A stretch of DNA of 16,546 nucleotides from Selenomonas sp. (GCA_015265235.1 JABZYJ010000030.1:1-16546), one strand, 5' to 3'; counted from the first letter of the stretch, positions 1 through 7,027 are shown. Translations and numbers: made by a program. Notes: a model not told the origin generated them from the letters alone.

Positions 1-893
1 CTCTCCCCCTTGACGGCGGAGAGCTCCCCGCCCGCCCACGTCAGCGTCAACGTCCCTGCGAGAATCGTCAGGCAGTGGAAGGAGTTCGCTCCCGCCGTAC
101 TCTCGCACATGCCGTCAACACGCAGATGATAGGCGGTAAAATACGGGCATGCGGCGAGCAGGCGCACCTCAGCGCCACGAAATTCATCCGCCGCAGGAAG
201 CTGCTCTGCACGCATCGAAACGGGCACGAGCGACGTCACATCGAGAGCCTTTTCAACATGCAGGTCGCGCGGCTTTCCATCGGCGCCGATGCGCCCATAG
301 TCGTAGACGCGATACGTCGCGTTGGAGCTCTGCTGAATCTCACAGATGAGCAGCCCCTTGCCGATGGCATGGAGCGTACCGGCCGGAATGAAGAACGCAT
401 CCCCCTTCTGCACCGGTACATGACGTACGACCTCAAGGAGTGTGTTGTCCGCAATACGCCTGCGAAATTCGTCTTTTGCGATCGCATGCGCAAAACCGTA
501 GAGAATCTCTGCCCCCGGGGCGGCATCGACGACGTACCAGAGCTCCGTCTTACCGTACTCCCCTTCCACGCGCAGGGCATAGTCATCGCTCGGATGCACC
601 TGCACAGAGAGATTGTCGTGTGCATCGATCAGCTTGATGAGGAGAGGGAAATACGGAAACTGCGCCGCCCGTGTGCCGAGTGCCTCTGCCCCCGCGCGTG
701 TCAGCCACGCCTCGAGCGTCTCCCCTGCCGCTGCGCCGCTGGCAATGACGCTCTTTCCGTCACGGTGACAGGCAAGCTCCCAGCTCTCTGCCACCTTTGG
801 CAGCTCCGTGTGCTTGCCGTACTCGTCTCGCAGACGCGTCCCGCCCCAGAGATAGTCCTTCAGCGGAGCAGTCAGTTTCATCGGCTCATGCAT
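1..893 (-). CDS. manA: mannose-6-phosphate isomerase, class I (3' end off window)
   Basis: Zinc-dependent cytoplasmic enzyme that interconverts mannose 6-phosphate and fructose 6-phosphate, linking mannose use and GDP-mannose supply to glycolysis. The frame is open from an ATG at 893 to the left edge, so the C-terminus is missing; 297 residues are visible and short Firmicute members have roughly 310-320. The protein begins MHEPMKLTAPLKDYLWGGTR, typical for the family. The expected metal ligands are present: QVHP (Gln98, His100), TELWY (Glu117) and GTLHAIG (His175), followed by the conserved QQSSNATYRVYDYGR segment near residue 187. TAAAGGAGG lies 8 bases upstream of the ATG and fixes the start. 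The gene diverges from uraA. The call is secure at family level; specificity for mannose rather than another sugar phosphate is inferred from the family. Confidence 0.93.
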   Translation of the reverse strand, partial: MHEPMKLTAPLKDYLWGGTRLRDEYGKHTELPKVAESWELACHRDGKSVIASGAAAGETLEAWLTRAGAEALGTRAAQFPYFPLLIKLIDAHDNLSVQVHPSDDYALRVEGEYGKTELWYVVDAAPGAEILYGFAHAIAKDEFRRRIADNTLLEVVRHVPVQKGDAFFIPAGTLHAIGKGLLICEIQQSSNATYRVYDYGRIGADGKPRDLHVEKALDVTSLVPVSMRAEQLPAADEFRGAEVRLLAACPYFTAYHLRVDGMCESTAGANSFHCLTILAGTLTLTWAGGELSAVKGE

Positions 894-914
894 CGGCAAT
901 TCCTCCTTTATAAT

Positions 915-943
915 ATCTTACCGAAGCCCTCTGAAATCTTCAA
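915..943 (-). promoter_or_regulatory. candidate manA promoter
   Basis: On the minus strand TTGAAG (938-943) and TAAGAT (915-920) are separated by exactly 17 bases. Transcription would start about 20 bases before the manA ATG, just ahead of its ribosome binding site. The -10 box matches the consensus at 4 of 6 positions, so this is only a reasonable candidate. Confidence 0.35.
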
Positions 944-955
944 GGAAAAGATTTC
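933..955. repeat. 8-bp inverted repeat in the manA-uraA divergent region
   Basis: GAAATCTT (933-940) and AAGATTTC (948-955) are perfect inverted copies around a 7-base spacer. The left arm overlaps the candidate manA -35 box, so a repressor operator is possible. The rest of this roughly 170-base divergent intergenic region holds only the two promoters and ribosome binding sites. Confidence 0.4.
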
Positions 956-1011
956 GCTGTCCGCAATTCCCCGAACTTCCTCGTAATCCCCTACTCCTTC
1001 AAAAGTCCCGA

Positions 1012-1040
1012 TTGTTCCCCATTCGCCTCTATGGTATCAT
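1012..1040 (+). promoter_or_regulatory. candidate uraA promoter
   Basis: TTGTTC (1012-1017) and TATCAT (1035-1040, 5 of 6 consensus) are 17 bases apart. The leader would be only about 18 bases long, which leaves no room for a PyrR-type attenuator or a riboswitch ahead of the uracil permease. Confidence 0.45.
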
Positions 1041-1064
1041 AGGAACGCTAAAGGAGTGATTTCC

Positions 1065-2324
1065 ATGTCTCAAACCAAGATCGACACCAATGAACGTCCG
1101 CCGCTTCGGCGAACCATCCCGCTTTCCCTGCAGCACCTCTTCGCCATGTTCGGCTCAACGGTGCTCGTTCCGATTCTCTTTCACGTCAATCCTGCGACCG
1201 TGCTGCTCTTCAACGGCATCGGCACACTCTTCTACCTCATATTGTGCAAGGGGAAAATCCCGGCCTATCTCGGCTCGAGCTTTGCCTTCCTCTCTCCCGT
1301 CTTCATCGTCCTGTCTGAGTACAGCTATGAGGCGGCACTCGGCGGCTTCATCATCGTCGGCATCGTCTTCTGTCTGGTCAGCCTCATCGTTCATACCATC
1401 GGAACGAGCTGGATCGACGTGATCTTTCCCCCCGCATCAATGGGCGCAATCGTCGCCGTCATTGGACTGGAGCTGATGCCGACGGCGGCGGGGATGGCAG
1501 GTCTGACGGCGGAGAAGGTCGACCCGACCGTCGTTTTTGTCTCCATCGCAACGCTCGCCATCACGATCTTTGCCTCGATGGCATTTCGGGGCTTCCTCTC
1601 CATCATCCCCATCCTCATCGGCGTCATTGCGGGCTATCTCATCGCCTGTGCCGTCGGCATCGTCGATCTCTCGAACGTCGCCGCCGCGCCGTGGCTTGCC
1701 CTCCCGACCATCTACACACCGACCTTCGAGTTGAATGCCGTCCTCATCATCCTGCCTGCCGCCATCGTCGTCATCGTCGAGCACATCGGGCACCTCATCG
1801 TGACGGGCAACATCGTCGGACGCAACCTCGCCAAGGATCCGGGGCTTGACCGCTCCCTCCTCGGCAACGGCATCTCGACCATCTTCTCGGGCTTCTTCGG
1901 TTCCACGCCGAACACCACCTACGGCGAGAACATCGGCGTCCTCGCCATCACCAAGGTCTACTCGACATGGGTCATCGGCGGCGCAGCGATCTTTGCCATC
2001 CTGCTCTCCTGCCTCGGTAAACTTGCCGCACTCATCCAGAGCATCCCGACCCCCGTCATGGGCGGTGTCTCCATGCTGCTCTTCGGCGTCATCGCCGCCT
2101 CGGGCATCCGCATCCTCGTCGAGGCAAAGGTGGACTACAACAATCCGATGAACCTTCTCCTGACCTCCATCGTCATGGGTGTCGGCGTATCGACCGCCAG
2201 CATCACCATCGGAACGGTGACCCTGCGAGGAATGTCGCTTGCCACCGTTATCGCCATCATCCTCTCCATCTCCTTCCGCATCATCCTCGCTCTGCGGCGC
2301 AAGGATGCCGCCGCGCAGAAATGA
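1065..2324 (+). CDS. uraA: uracil permease, NCS2 family
   Basis: Inner-membrane symporter that brings uracil into the cell for pyrimidine salvage. The 419-residue protein has the usual NCS2 length and is hydrophobic throughout, consistent with the 14-segment fold of the family. It opens with the conserved SLQHLFAMFGSTVLVP. The two acidic residues that bind uracil in E. coli UraA have counterparts here: Glu239 in VEHIGH and Glu288 in TTYGENIGV. I chose the ATG at 1065 over an in-frame GTG at 1056, because that GTG lies inside the ribosome binding site AAAGGAGTGA. The stop overlaps the start of the following pseudouridine synthase gene by four bases (ATGA), so the two are probably one operon. 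Xanthine or another nucleobase as substrate cannot be fully excluded, but the sequence resembles uracil permeases most. Confidence 0.9.
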   Translation: MSQTKIDTNERPPLRRTIPLSLQHLFAMFGSTVLVPILFHVNPATVLLFNGIGTLFYLILCKGKIPAYLGSSFAFLSPVFIVLSEYSYEAALGGFIIVGIVFCLVSLIVHTIGTSWIDVIFPPASMGAIVAVIGLELMPTAAGMAGLTAEKVDPTVVFVSIATLAITIFASMAFRGFLSIIPILIGVIAGYLIACAVGIVDLSNVAAAPWLALPTIYTPTFELNAVLIILPAAIVVIVEHIGHLIVTGNIVGRNLAKDPGLDRSLLGNGISTIFSGFFGSTPNTTYGENIGVLAITKVYSTWVIGGAAIFAILLSCLGKLAALIQSIPTPVMGGVSMLLFGVIAASGIRILVEAKVDYNNPMNLLLTSIVMGVGVSTASITIGTVTLRGMSLATVIAIILSISFRIILALRRKDAAAQK

Positions 2325-3199
2325 CGGAGCTCCGCGTGGATCTCCCCGTAGGAGAAATGTGTCCCGTCAAGGCATACCTCATGCGTGTGCACGGCATCTC
2401 GGGCAGCCTATGGAAACGCATTAAACACCATGGTGCATTCGCGCTGAACGGCAGCCCTGCGATCGCTGCACGCACGATGGTGAGGGACGGCGACCGCATC
2501 ACATACGATCTGCCCATCGTCAGCACCGTCGTTCCCGAAGCGCTGCCCCTTTCGATTGCCTATGAGGATGACGACCTGCTCGTCCTCGACAAACCCGCAG
2601 GACAGCTCGTCCATCCGACGACAAAGGAAACGCGCGGCACCATCGCAAACGCCGTGCGCGGATACTATGCCGCCTGCGGCGTCCATCTCGACGTTCACCC
2701 CTGCCACCGCCTCGACCGCAATACGAGCGGGCTGCTCCTCATCGCAAAGCATCCCGAGGTGCAGTACCGGATCATGCGCCAGAATGCGCTGCGGCGCGAA
2801 TACCTCGCCCTGATCGAAGGCAGGCTCATGCCCCCTGCGGGCTGTATTGATGCACCGATTGCGCGTGCCCTGCCGAGCATCATCCTCCGCTGCGTGGCAG
2901 AGGACGGCAAGCCCGCACGCACCCATTATGAAACGCAGCATACGAACGACAAATACAGCCTCCTGCGCCTGTGGCTTGACACGGGGCGCACGCACCAGAT
3001 CCGCGTCCATCTTGCCCATTGCGGACATCCGCTGCTCGGCGACGATCTCTATGGCGGAACGACGGAGCCAATCGCACGGCACGCGCTCCACTCTGCGCAT
3101 CTCACCCTCGTGCATCCGCGCACCAAGGAAACGCTCTCCTTGACTGCCCCCCTCCCTATGGACATGGCGCAGATCGTTGCGTGCCTCGTCCATCCATGA
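2321..3199 (+). CDS. RluA-family rRNA/tRNA pseudouridine synthase
   Basis: Cytoplasmic enzyme that isomerises specific uridines in structured RNA to pseudouridine. The 292-residue protein has an N-terminal S4-like region (about 1-65) followed by the catalytic domain. Family motifs are in order: VLDKPAGQLVHPT (88-100), HRLDRNTSGLLL (129-140) with the catalytic aspartate at 132, and LDTGRTHQIRVHLAHCGHPL further on. The start ATG overlaps the uraA stop (ATGA) and has no good ribosome binding site of its own, so translation is probably coupled to uraA. A second in-frame ATG near 2359 is less likely because its GGAG is only two bases away. Family members differ in target site (RluA, RluC, RluD, YhcT types), and the sequence alone does not tell me which uridine is modified. 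Confidence 0.9.
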   Translation: MTELRVDLPVGEMCPVKAYLMRVHGISGSLWKRIKHHGAFALNGSPAIAARTMVRDGDRITYDLPIVSTVVPEALPLSIAYEDDDLLVLDKPAGQLVHPTTKETRGTIANAVRGYYAACGVHLDVHPCHRLDRNTSGLLLIAKHPEVQYRIMRQNALRREYLALIEGRLMPPAGCIDAPIARALPSIILRCVAEDGKPARTHYETQHTNDKYSLLRLWLDTGRTHQIRVHLAHCGHPLLGDDLYGGTTEPIARHALHSAHLTLVHPRTKETLSLTAPLPMDMAQIVACLVHP

Positions 3200-3203
3200 G
3201 ACA

Positions 3204-3241
3204 AAAACCCCGCAGATGAAACGTTCCATCTGCGGGGTTTT
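3204..3241. terminator. bidirectional intrinsic terminator
   Basis: A perfect 15-bp stem (3204-3218 with 3227-3241) and an 8-base loop. The arms start with AAAACCCC and end with GGGGTTTT, so it has a T-run in both directions. It serves both the pseudouridine synthase gene (plus) and the convergent binding-protein gene (minus). Confidence 0.92.
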
Positions 3242-3261
3242 CTCTATGCTCGATCCGAATC

Positions 3262-4032
3262 TTACTTGTTCGCGCCGAACCACTTCTGATAGATCTTATC
3301 GTACTCGCCGTTATCATGCAGCTTCTTGAGCGCCGCATTGATCTTCTGCTGGAGCTCGGTGTTGTCCTTCGCCATGGCGATGCCATAGTCCTCAGCGGAG
3401 AGGCGATCTGCGAGGGTCTTCACACCGGTTGCCTGCGCCTGATTGATGTAGTAGTCATTGACTGGACGATCGTTGACCACGGCATCCACGCCGCCTGCCT
3501 TCAGCTCCATGAAGCAGTCCGCCGGCGTATTCAGCTCGCTGACGGTGACGCCCTCCATCTCCTTTGCCATCTTAGCACCCGTCGTGCCGATCTGAGCGGC
3601 GACCTTATGCCCCTTCAGATCGCTGAACGACTTGATGTTCTCCTCATCGCTGCGCACGACCATCGTCAGGCCGGACTGATAGTAGGGATCAGAGAACGCG
3701 ACCTTCTCCTTGCGCTCGTCGTTGATCGTCATACCACTGATGATCACGTCGATGTTCTTCGCCTGCAGGGCAGGAATCAGACCGTCGAAGCCAATGTTCT
3801 GGATCTCCGCTTCGCTGCCCATCTCCTTGGCAACGGCACGGATGAGATCCATATCAAAGCCCTGATAGTCCTTCTGTCCCTCGTCTTGGAACTCAAACGG
3901 AGCAAAGTCGATCGAGGCGCCGACGCGGAGCTTGCTTGCCTGCTTCGCCTGATCGCCGCCTGCGCCGCATCCGAGCAGGGAAAGGCTCACGAGTGCACCC
4001 GTCAGCACGAGTGCTAATTTCTTCAGCTTCAT
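3262..4032 (-). CDS. amino-acid ABC transporter substrate-binding lipoprotein
   Basis: Membrane-anchored solute-binding protein of the polar/basic amino-acid uptake class (SBP family 3). The 256-residue protein has a lipoprotein signal peptide: KK near the start, a hydrophobic stretch, and lipobox SLLGC with the lipidated Cys22. The mature part shows family hallmarks: FAPFEF, GFDMDLIRAVAKEMG, DVIISGMTINDERK and AFSDPYYQSG, then a second lobe starting around GTTGAKMAKE. The start ATG at 4032 is preceded by GAGGAGG (4039-4045); an upstream in-frame TTG at 4047 falls inside that site and is rejected. No permease or ATPase gene lies beside it, so in this window it is an orphan whose partners must be elsewhere. 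The exact ligand (arginine, lysine, cystine, glutamine or other) cannot be told from the sequence. Confidence 0.9.
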   Translation of the reverse strand: MKLKKLALVLTGALVSLSLLGCGAGGDQAKQASKLRVGASIDFAPFEFQDEGQKDYQGFDMDLIRAVAKEMGSEAEIQNIGFDGLIPALQAKNIDVIISGMTINDERKEKVAFSDPYYQSGLTMVVRSDEENIKSFSDLKGHKVAAQIGTTGAKMAKEMEGVTVSELNTPADCFMELKAGGVDAVVNDRPVNDYYINQAQATGVKTLADRLSAEDYGIAMAKDNTELQQKINAALKKLHDNGEYDKIYQKWFGANK

Positions 4033-4060
4033 GGGAAACCTCCTCAAAAGATAAAGGCCA

Positions 4061-4113
4061 CACAGATAAACGCAGCCACATGATTGGTAGTCCGACGGAC
4101 TGTTTTATCTGTG
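4061..4113 (-). repeat. nested inverted repeat in the leader of the binding-protein gene
   Basis: CACAGATAAA (4061-4070) and TTTATCTGTG (4104-4113) are perfect inverted copies. Inside them a second inverted repeat, AGTCCG-A-CGGACT (4089-4101), is also perfect. The element sits between the upstream terminator and the ribosome binding site of the binding-protein gene. In that transcript it would fold into a closed stem containing a small hairpin. TTTATCT occurs once more just downstream (about 4048-4054). I found no convincing promoter here, so it could be an RNA leader, an operator, or a small dispersed repeat. Confidence 0.5.
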
Positions 4114-4120
4114 ATTCCTA

Positions 4121-4163
4121 AAAACAAAGGGGGACGCCGCACCGTCTGTGCTGCTATCCCCCC
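4121..4163 (-). terminator. probable intrinsic terminator of the CxxC protein gene
   Basis: Read on the minus strand, GGGGGA (4162-4157) pairs with TCCCCC (4134-4129), with a further GCAC/GTGC pairing inside, interrupted by a small internal loop. It is followed by TTTGTTTTT. It lies directly downstream of the zinc-ribbon gene stop and upstream of the binding-protein gene. Confidence 0.7.
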
Positions 4164-4180
4164 ATGAAATCTAAATCGTT

Positions 4181-4477
4181 TTAGAAACGTGCTGCACGCT
4201 TTGCATTGAAGCAGTCGCGGCAGTAAACCGGACGATCCGTCTTCGGCTCGAACGGGACTTCCGTGTCCTTGCCGCACTCGGCGCAGACCACATGGAACAT
4301 CTGACGCTCGCCATGATTCTGATCGTCACGGCTGCGGCGGCGCTTGTCGCGGCAGTCACGGCAGCGCGCCGGCTCATTCTCAAAGCCTTTCTCTGCGTAG
4401 AACTCCTGCTCACCTGCGGTGAACACGAAGTCCTTGCCGCACTCTTTGCATACGAGGGTTTTGTCTTCAAAAGCCAT
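4181..4477 (-). CDS. CxxC-x17-CxxC zinc-ribbon protein
   Basis: Small 98-residue protein with two zinc-ribbon-like units and no membrane segment. The first unit is CKECGKDFVFTAGEQEFY followed by CRDC. The second has CAECGKD and CRDC separated by 17 residues, the pattern that names this family. A basic stretch (KRRRSRDD) lies between them, so nucleic-acid or ribosome binding is possible, but the function of the family is not established. I chose the ATG at 4477 because homologues characteristically begin MAFEDKTLVC; an upstream in-frame ATG at 4525 would add an unconserved tail. AGGGAG lies about 11 bases upstream. The gene has its own near-consensus promoter and a leader of about 157 bases, unusually long for so small a gene, and probably a terminator after it. 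Confidence 0.85.
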   Translation of the reverse strand: MAFEDKTLVCKECGKDFVFTAGEQEFYAEKGFENEPARCRDCRDKRRRSRDDQNHGERQMFHVVCAECGKDTEVPFEPKTDRPVYCRDCFNAKRAARF

Positions 4478-4533
4478 TCTTCCACAATCTCCCTTGAAAA
4501 ATAATTTTGACTCTCCATTCGCCACACTCGGAA

Positions 4534-4636
4534 AGCGTTCACTGAGATTATGGTTCGGGCAAGCGCTGCATATATAAGCAGTGCTTCACTCGTTCATTGA
4601 ACGACGATCAGGACTTGAGGAACGGATTTCAACGCT
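4534..4636 (-). promoter_or_regulatory. structured 5' leader of the CxxC protein gene
   Basis: Transcription from the promoter at 4641-4669 gives a leader of about 157 bases. AGCGTT at its 5' end (4636-4631) can pair with AACGCT (4539-4534) and close the whole element. Inside are two hairpins: CGTTCA/TGAACG (4603-4591), and a 9-bp stem with one G-U pair and loop TTATATAT (4586-4561). TGAACG occurs twice, so CGTTCA could pair locally or with the distal copy at 4541-4536, and the distal choice would break the closing stem. This suggests a cis-acting RNA element. It does not match any riboswitch class I know. Confidence 0.5.
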
Positions 4637-4640
4637 CTGT

Positions 4641-4669
4641 ATTATACAGTCATTTTTCATGAAGTGCAA
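4641..4669 (-). promoter_or_regulatory. promoter of the CxxC protein gene
   Basis: Minus-strand TTGCAC (4664-4669), 17-base spacer, and a perfect TATAAT (4641-4646). Predicted start is near 4634. The -10 box lies in a 13-base palindrome CTGTATTATACAG (4637-4649), which could be an operator. Confidence 0.75.
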
Positions 4670-4721
4670 GCATTTTTTATTGCCGTTCGGATGGTAGGGC
4701 TGTCATGCCTTCATCGCCCTT

Positions 4722-5414
4722 TTACGTTTCATCATTAAAGCGGTACCCTGCCCCCCAGACCGTCTGCAGCCACTGCGGATGGGCAGGATCGCGTTCAATC
4801 TTTTCGCGCAGACGATTGATATGGACGGAGACGGTTGCCGTACTGCCCATCGCATCCAGCTCCCAGACGCGGTCATACAGCGTCTCCTTGCTGAAGACGA
4901 CCTGCGGATGCTGTGCGAGAAAGAGCAAGAGGTCAAACTCGCGTGCCGCAAGGATCACCTCGTTTCCCCCAAGAAATACGCGCCGCGTCTGCGGCTGAAT
5001 CTCAAGCGCATCAAAACGCAGGACGGCAGGATCCACCGTACTGCCCTTGAGTCGCTCATAGCGCGCGAGATGTGCCTTGACGCGTGCCACCAGCTCACTC
5101 GGACTGAACGGTTTGATGATATAATCATCCGCCCCCAGTCCGAGTGCGCGTATTTTATCGACATCCTCAAGGCGCGCTGAGACCATGAGGATGGGGATAT
5201 CATATGCTTTCCGAACATCGCGGCAGATGGCAAATCCATCCGCCCCCGGCAGCATCACATCCAGCAACAGCAGATCATAGTCCCCCGTCATAGCAAGGCG
5301 CTTCCCCGCATCGCCGTCCGCAGAAATATCGACAGCGAAGCCATCCGCTTCGAGATAGTCACGTTCCAGCTCGGCAATAGCACCGTCATCCTCGACCAGC
5401 AGTATCTTTTTCAT
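4722..5414 (-). CDS. OmpR/PhoB-family response regulator
   Basis: DNA-binding half of a two-component system. The 230-residue protein has a receiver domain (about 1-118) with the acidic pocket Glu8/Asp9/Asp10, phospho-acceptor Asp52 in LLLLDVMLPGADG, Ser79 in the switch position and Lys101 in KPF. A C-terminal winged helix (about 130-228) ends with the typical recognition segment TVSVHINRLREKIE and the wing WGAGYRF. Its gene starts inside the 3' end of the kinase gene (29-base overlap), so both come from one transcript, kinase first. All phosphorylation residues are intact. The signal and regulon are unknown, but the phased repeats at 6979-7007 upstream of the divergent PepSY gene are a good candidate binding site. 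No strong terminator follows. Confidence 0.93.
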   Translation of the reverse strand: MKKILLVEDDGAIAELERDYLEADGFAVDISADGDAGKRLAMTGDYDLLLLDVMLPGADGFAICRDVRKAYDIPILMVSARLEDVDKIRALGLGADDYIIKPFSPSELVARVKAHLARYERLKGSTVDPAVLRFDALEIQPQTRRVFLGGNEVILAAREFDLLLFLAQHPQVVFSKETLYDRVWELDAMGSTATVSVHINRLREKIERDPAHPQWLQTVWGAGYRFNDET

Positions 5415-6900
5415 GCGTGTCCTCCTTTTTCTGAACCGGCAGCAGCAGGACGATGCGCAGCCCTCCTGCGGGGGACTCCTCGGCGCGTACCGTGCCGCCG
5501 AACGTCGTCATCATCCGGCGCACGATCGCCAGCCCCAGCCCGCTGCCGTCAGCAACATGGGTACGCGCCGCATCCGTGCGATAAAAGAGGTCAAACAGCC
5601 GCTCCCGCTCCTCTTCACGCACACCAACGCCGTCGTCGTCGCAGCGGATGGCGAGAAAATCCCCCTCATAGGAAAGCGACATAGAGACGTGCGCTCGTTC
5701 CCCACGGCGGTACTTCCCGCTGTTTTCCCACAGATTTTCGAGCACGCGGGCAAATGCACTGCGGTCAATGCGGATATACGTCTGCCCCCCGCCTTCCGCC
5801 ATCGACAGCTCGATGCCCCGCTCGCGAACGTCCGCCGCATGCGCATCAATGAATGCTGTGAGCCACGTCCGCGCCTCAACGACCTCCCATGTAAGCGACA
5901 CCTCACCTGTCTCCGTGCGTAAAAACGCGCGCAGCTGTGTGGTCAGCCCCTCCATCGTCGCCGCCGCACGGGCGATGCGCTCGGCATAGGCACGCTGCTT
6001 CTCCGGCGTCGCAGCGATCCCGTCGATCAGGCCGCTCGCATATCCCTTGACGGCAGTCAACGGCGTTGCGATGTCATGAAGTACACCGATGAGAAATTCC
6101 CGCCGCCGTGCCTCCTCCTGTTCCTCCCGCAGGCGTGCGCGCCGCAGTTCGCTGCGCATGGCATCAAACGCACGGCAGGTCGCCCCCACCTCATCACTGC
6201 CCATCGGAGGCAGGACATGGTCGAAATCACCATGCTGCATGGCAGCAGAGGCATCACGTATCGCCGCAAGCGGTGCAAGAATCTGCGCCGAAACGAGGCG
6301 GGCAAGATAACGCCCGAGCAGGAAAATCCCTGCCGAGGTGATGACGATGAAGAAAATAAACACCGCGTTGATCACCGTCTCCCGCATCGGCGGCGAAATG
6401 CGCATCTCATCGTGATGCCGCATCATCGGAACAGTGCCTGCCCCCATGAAAATAATGCCGCTGCGCTCGCCCTCATAGCGAAAAAACAGCCCTGCATCGT
6501 TCCATGTCAGTGCGGAGCCGCGCGCCCCGCATTCGCGCATCACCGCATACCGAATGTCATTGGCATCTGCCCCATCGGTCAGATAGAGGAGCCCATCCTG
6601 CACGATAGAGACGCGGACGCCCGCCGACTCCAGCAGATGAACATCACGTTCAACATGATTCCATTTGAACTGCTTCCGCTCTGCGGCAGCACGCAGTGAA
6701 CTCAGTGCAAGGGGAACAGATAGATTCGTCCCCTTCTCCGGCCAGAGCAGTTCAAGAGCCTGCTGCTGCAGCGTTCCTGTGTGGCGCAGTCCGCCAAGAA
6801 GCGCCGCACCGATGGCGACGAGGACGCAGATCGGTATGACAACCATCAGTGCATTGGTCAGCAGGAGCTTTGTTTTCAGCGACAAATCACGCAGGTGCAT
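5386..6900 (-). CDS. membrane sensor histidine kinase
   Basis: Sensor of the two-component system. The 504-residue protein has a first membrane segment (about 13-36), an extracytoplasmic sensor region of about 140 residues, a second membrane segment (about 176-198), a HAMP linker (about 199-252), a dimerisation domain with phospho-acceptor His275 in VLHDIATPLTAVKGY, and an ATP-binding domain. The N box is LENLWENSGKY (Asn393), G1 is DDDGVGV (421-427) and G2 is GSGLGLAIV (452-460), so the catalytic core looks complete. The H box has alanine where many kinases carry arginine or lysine. The start ATG at 6900 follows GAGGTG. The gene leads the operon with the response regulator and diverges from the PepSY gene. 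The sensor region shows no domain I recognise, so the signal is unknown. Confidence 0.92.
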   Translation of the reverse strand: MHLRDLSLKTKLLLTNALMVVIPICVLVAIGAALLGGLRHTGTLQQQALELLWPEKGTNLSVPLALSSLRAAAERKQFKWNHVERDVHLLESAGVRVSIVQDGLLYLTDGADANDIRYAVMRECGARGSALTWNDAGLFFRYEGERSGIIFMGAGTVPMMRHHDEMRISPPMRETVINAVFIFFIVITSAGIFLLGRYLARLVSAQILAPLAAIRDASAAMQHGDFDHVLPPMGSDEVGATCRAFDAMRSELRRARLREEQEEARRREFLIGVLHDIATPLTAVKGYASGLIDGIAATPEKQRAYAERIARAAATMEGLTTQLRAFLRTETGEVSLTWEVVEARTWLTAFIDAHAADVRERGIELSMAEGGGQTYIRIDRSAFARVLENLWENSGKYRRGERAHVSMSLSYEGDFLAIRCDDDGVGVREEERERLFDLFYRTDAARTHVADGSGLGLAIVRRMMTTFGGTVRAEESPAGGLRIVLLLPVQKKEDTHEKDTAGRG

Positions 6901-6923
6901 AGCGACACCTCACTTTCATGATG

Positions 6924-6935
6924 CCATTATAATGG
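6924..6935. promoter_or_regulatory. 12-bp palindrome carrying a TATAAT box
   Basis: CCATTATAATGG is a perfect palindrome about 25 bases upstream of the kinase ATG. On the minus strand it contains a perfect -10 box (6926-6931), but I see no -35 box 16-18 bases away. It may be the kinase operon promoter working with an activator, or an operator. Confidence 0.4.
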
Positions 6936-6978
6936 ATTCAGCAGAAAAAATCCGCGCTGTCCGTCGATTTTTGAAAAA

Positions 6979-7007
6979 GTTTTACGCGTGTTTACACTTT
7001 GTTTAAC
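6979..7007 (+). promoter_or_regulatory. three 11-bp-phased direct repeats, probable response-regulator site
   Basis: GTTTTAC (6979), GTTTACA (6990) and GTTTAAC (7001) begin exactly 11 bases apart, one helical turn. OmpR/PhoB-type regulators bind such tandem half-sites. The array ends across the -35 region of the PepSY gene and lies between it and the divergent kinase-regulator operon, so the neighbouring regulator is the natural candidate. Confidence 0.55.
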
Positions 7008-7027
7008 TTTCTCCGATAGGATATACC
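6999..7027 (+). promoter_or_regulatory. candidate promoter of the PepSY gene
   Basis: TTGTTT (6999-7004) and TATACC (7022-7027) are 17 bases apart. Both boxes are imperfect (3 and 4 of 6), as expected for a promoter needing an activator, and the -35 box coincides with the last phased GTTTAAC repeat. Confidence 0.5.

Noticed and set aside
75..986. 303-codon open frame on the plus strand
   Set aside because: It lies antisense to manA, whose metal-binding motifs are unmistakable. Long antisense frames are expected at this GC content; the predicted protein resembles nothing and there is no ribosome binding site.
1056..1064. GTG as an earlier start for uraA (and likewise TTG at 4047 and GTG at 12467)
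   Set aside because: Each codon lies in or against the ribosome binding site of a well-spaced ATG just downstream.
2408..3283. 291-codon open frame on the minus strand
   Set aside because: Antisense shadow of the pseudouridine synthase gene; it also runs through the terminator.
3316..4017. 233-codon open frame on the plus strand
   Set aside because: Antisense to the amino-acid-binding lipoprotein, which has clear lipobox and family motifs.
4534..4636. 6S RNA or another known small RNA
   Set aside because: The element is only about 100 bases long, lacks the long double arm with central bubble, and continues without a terminator into the zinc-ribbon gene.
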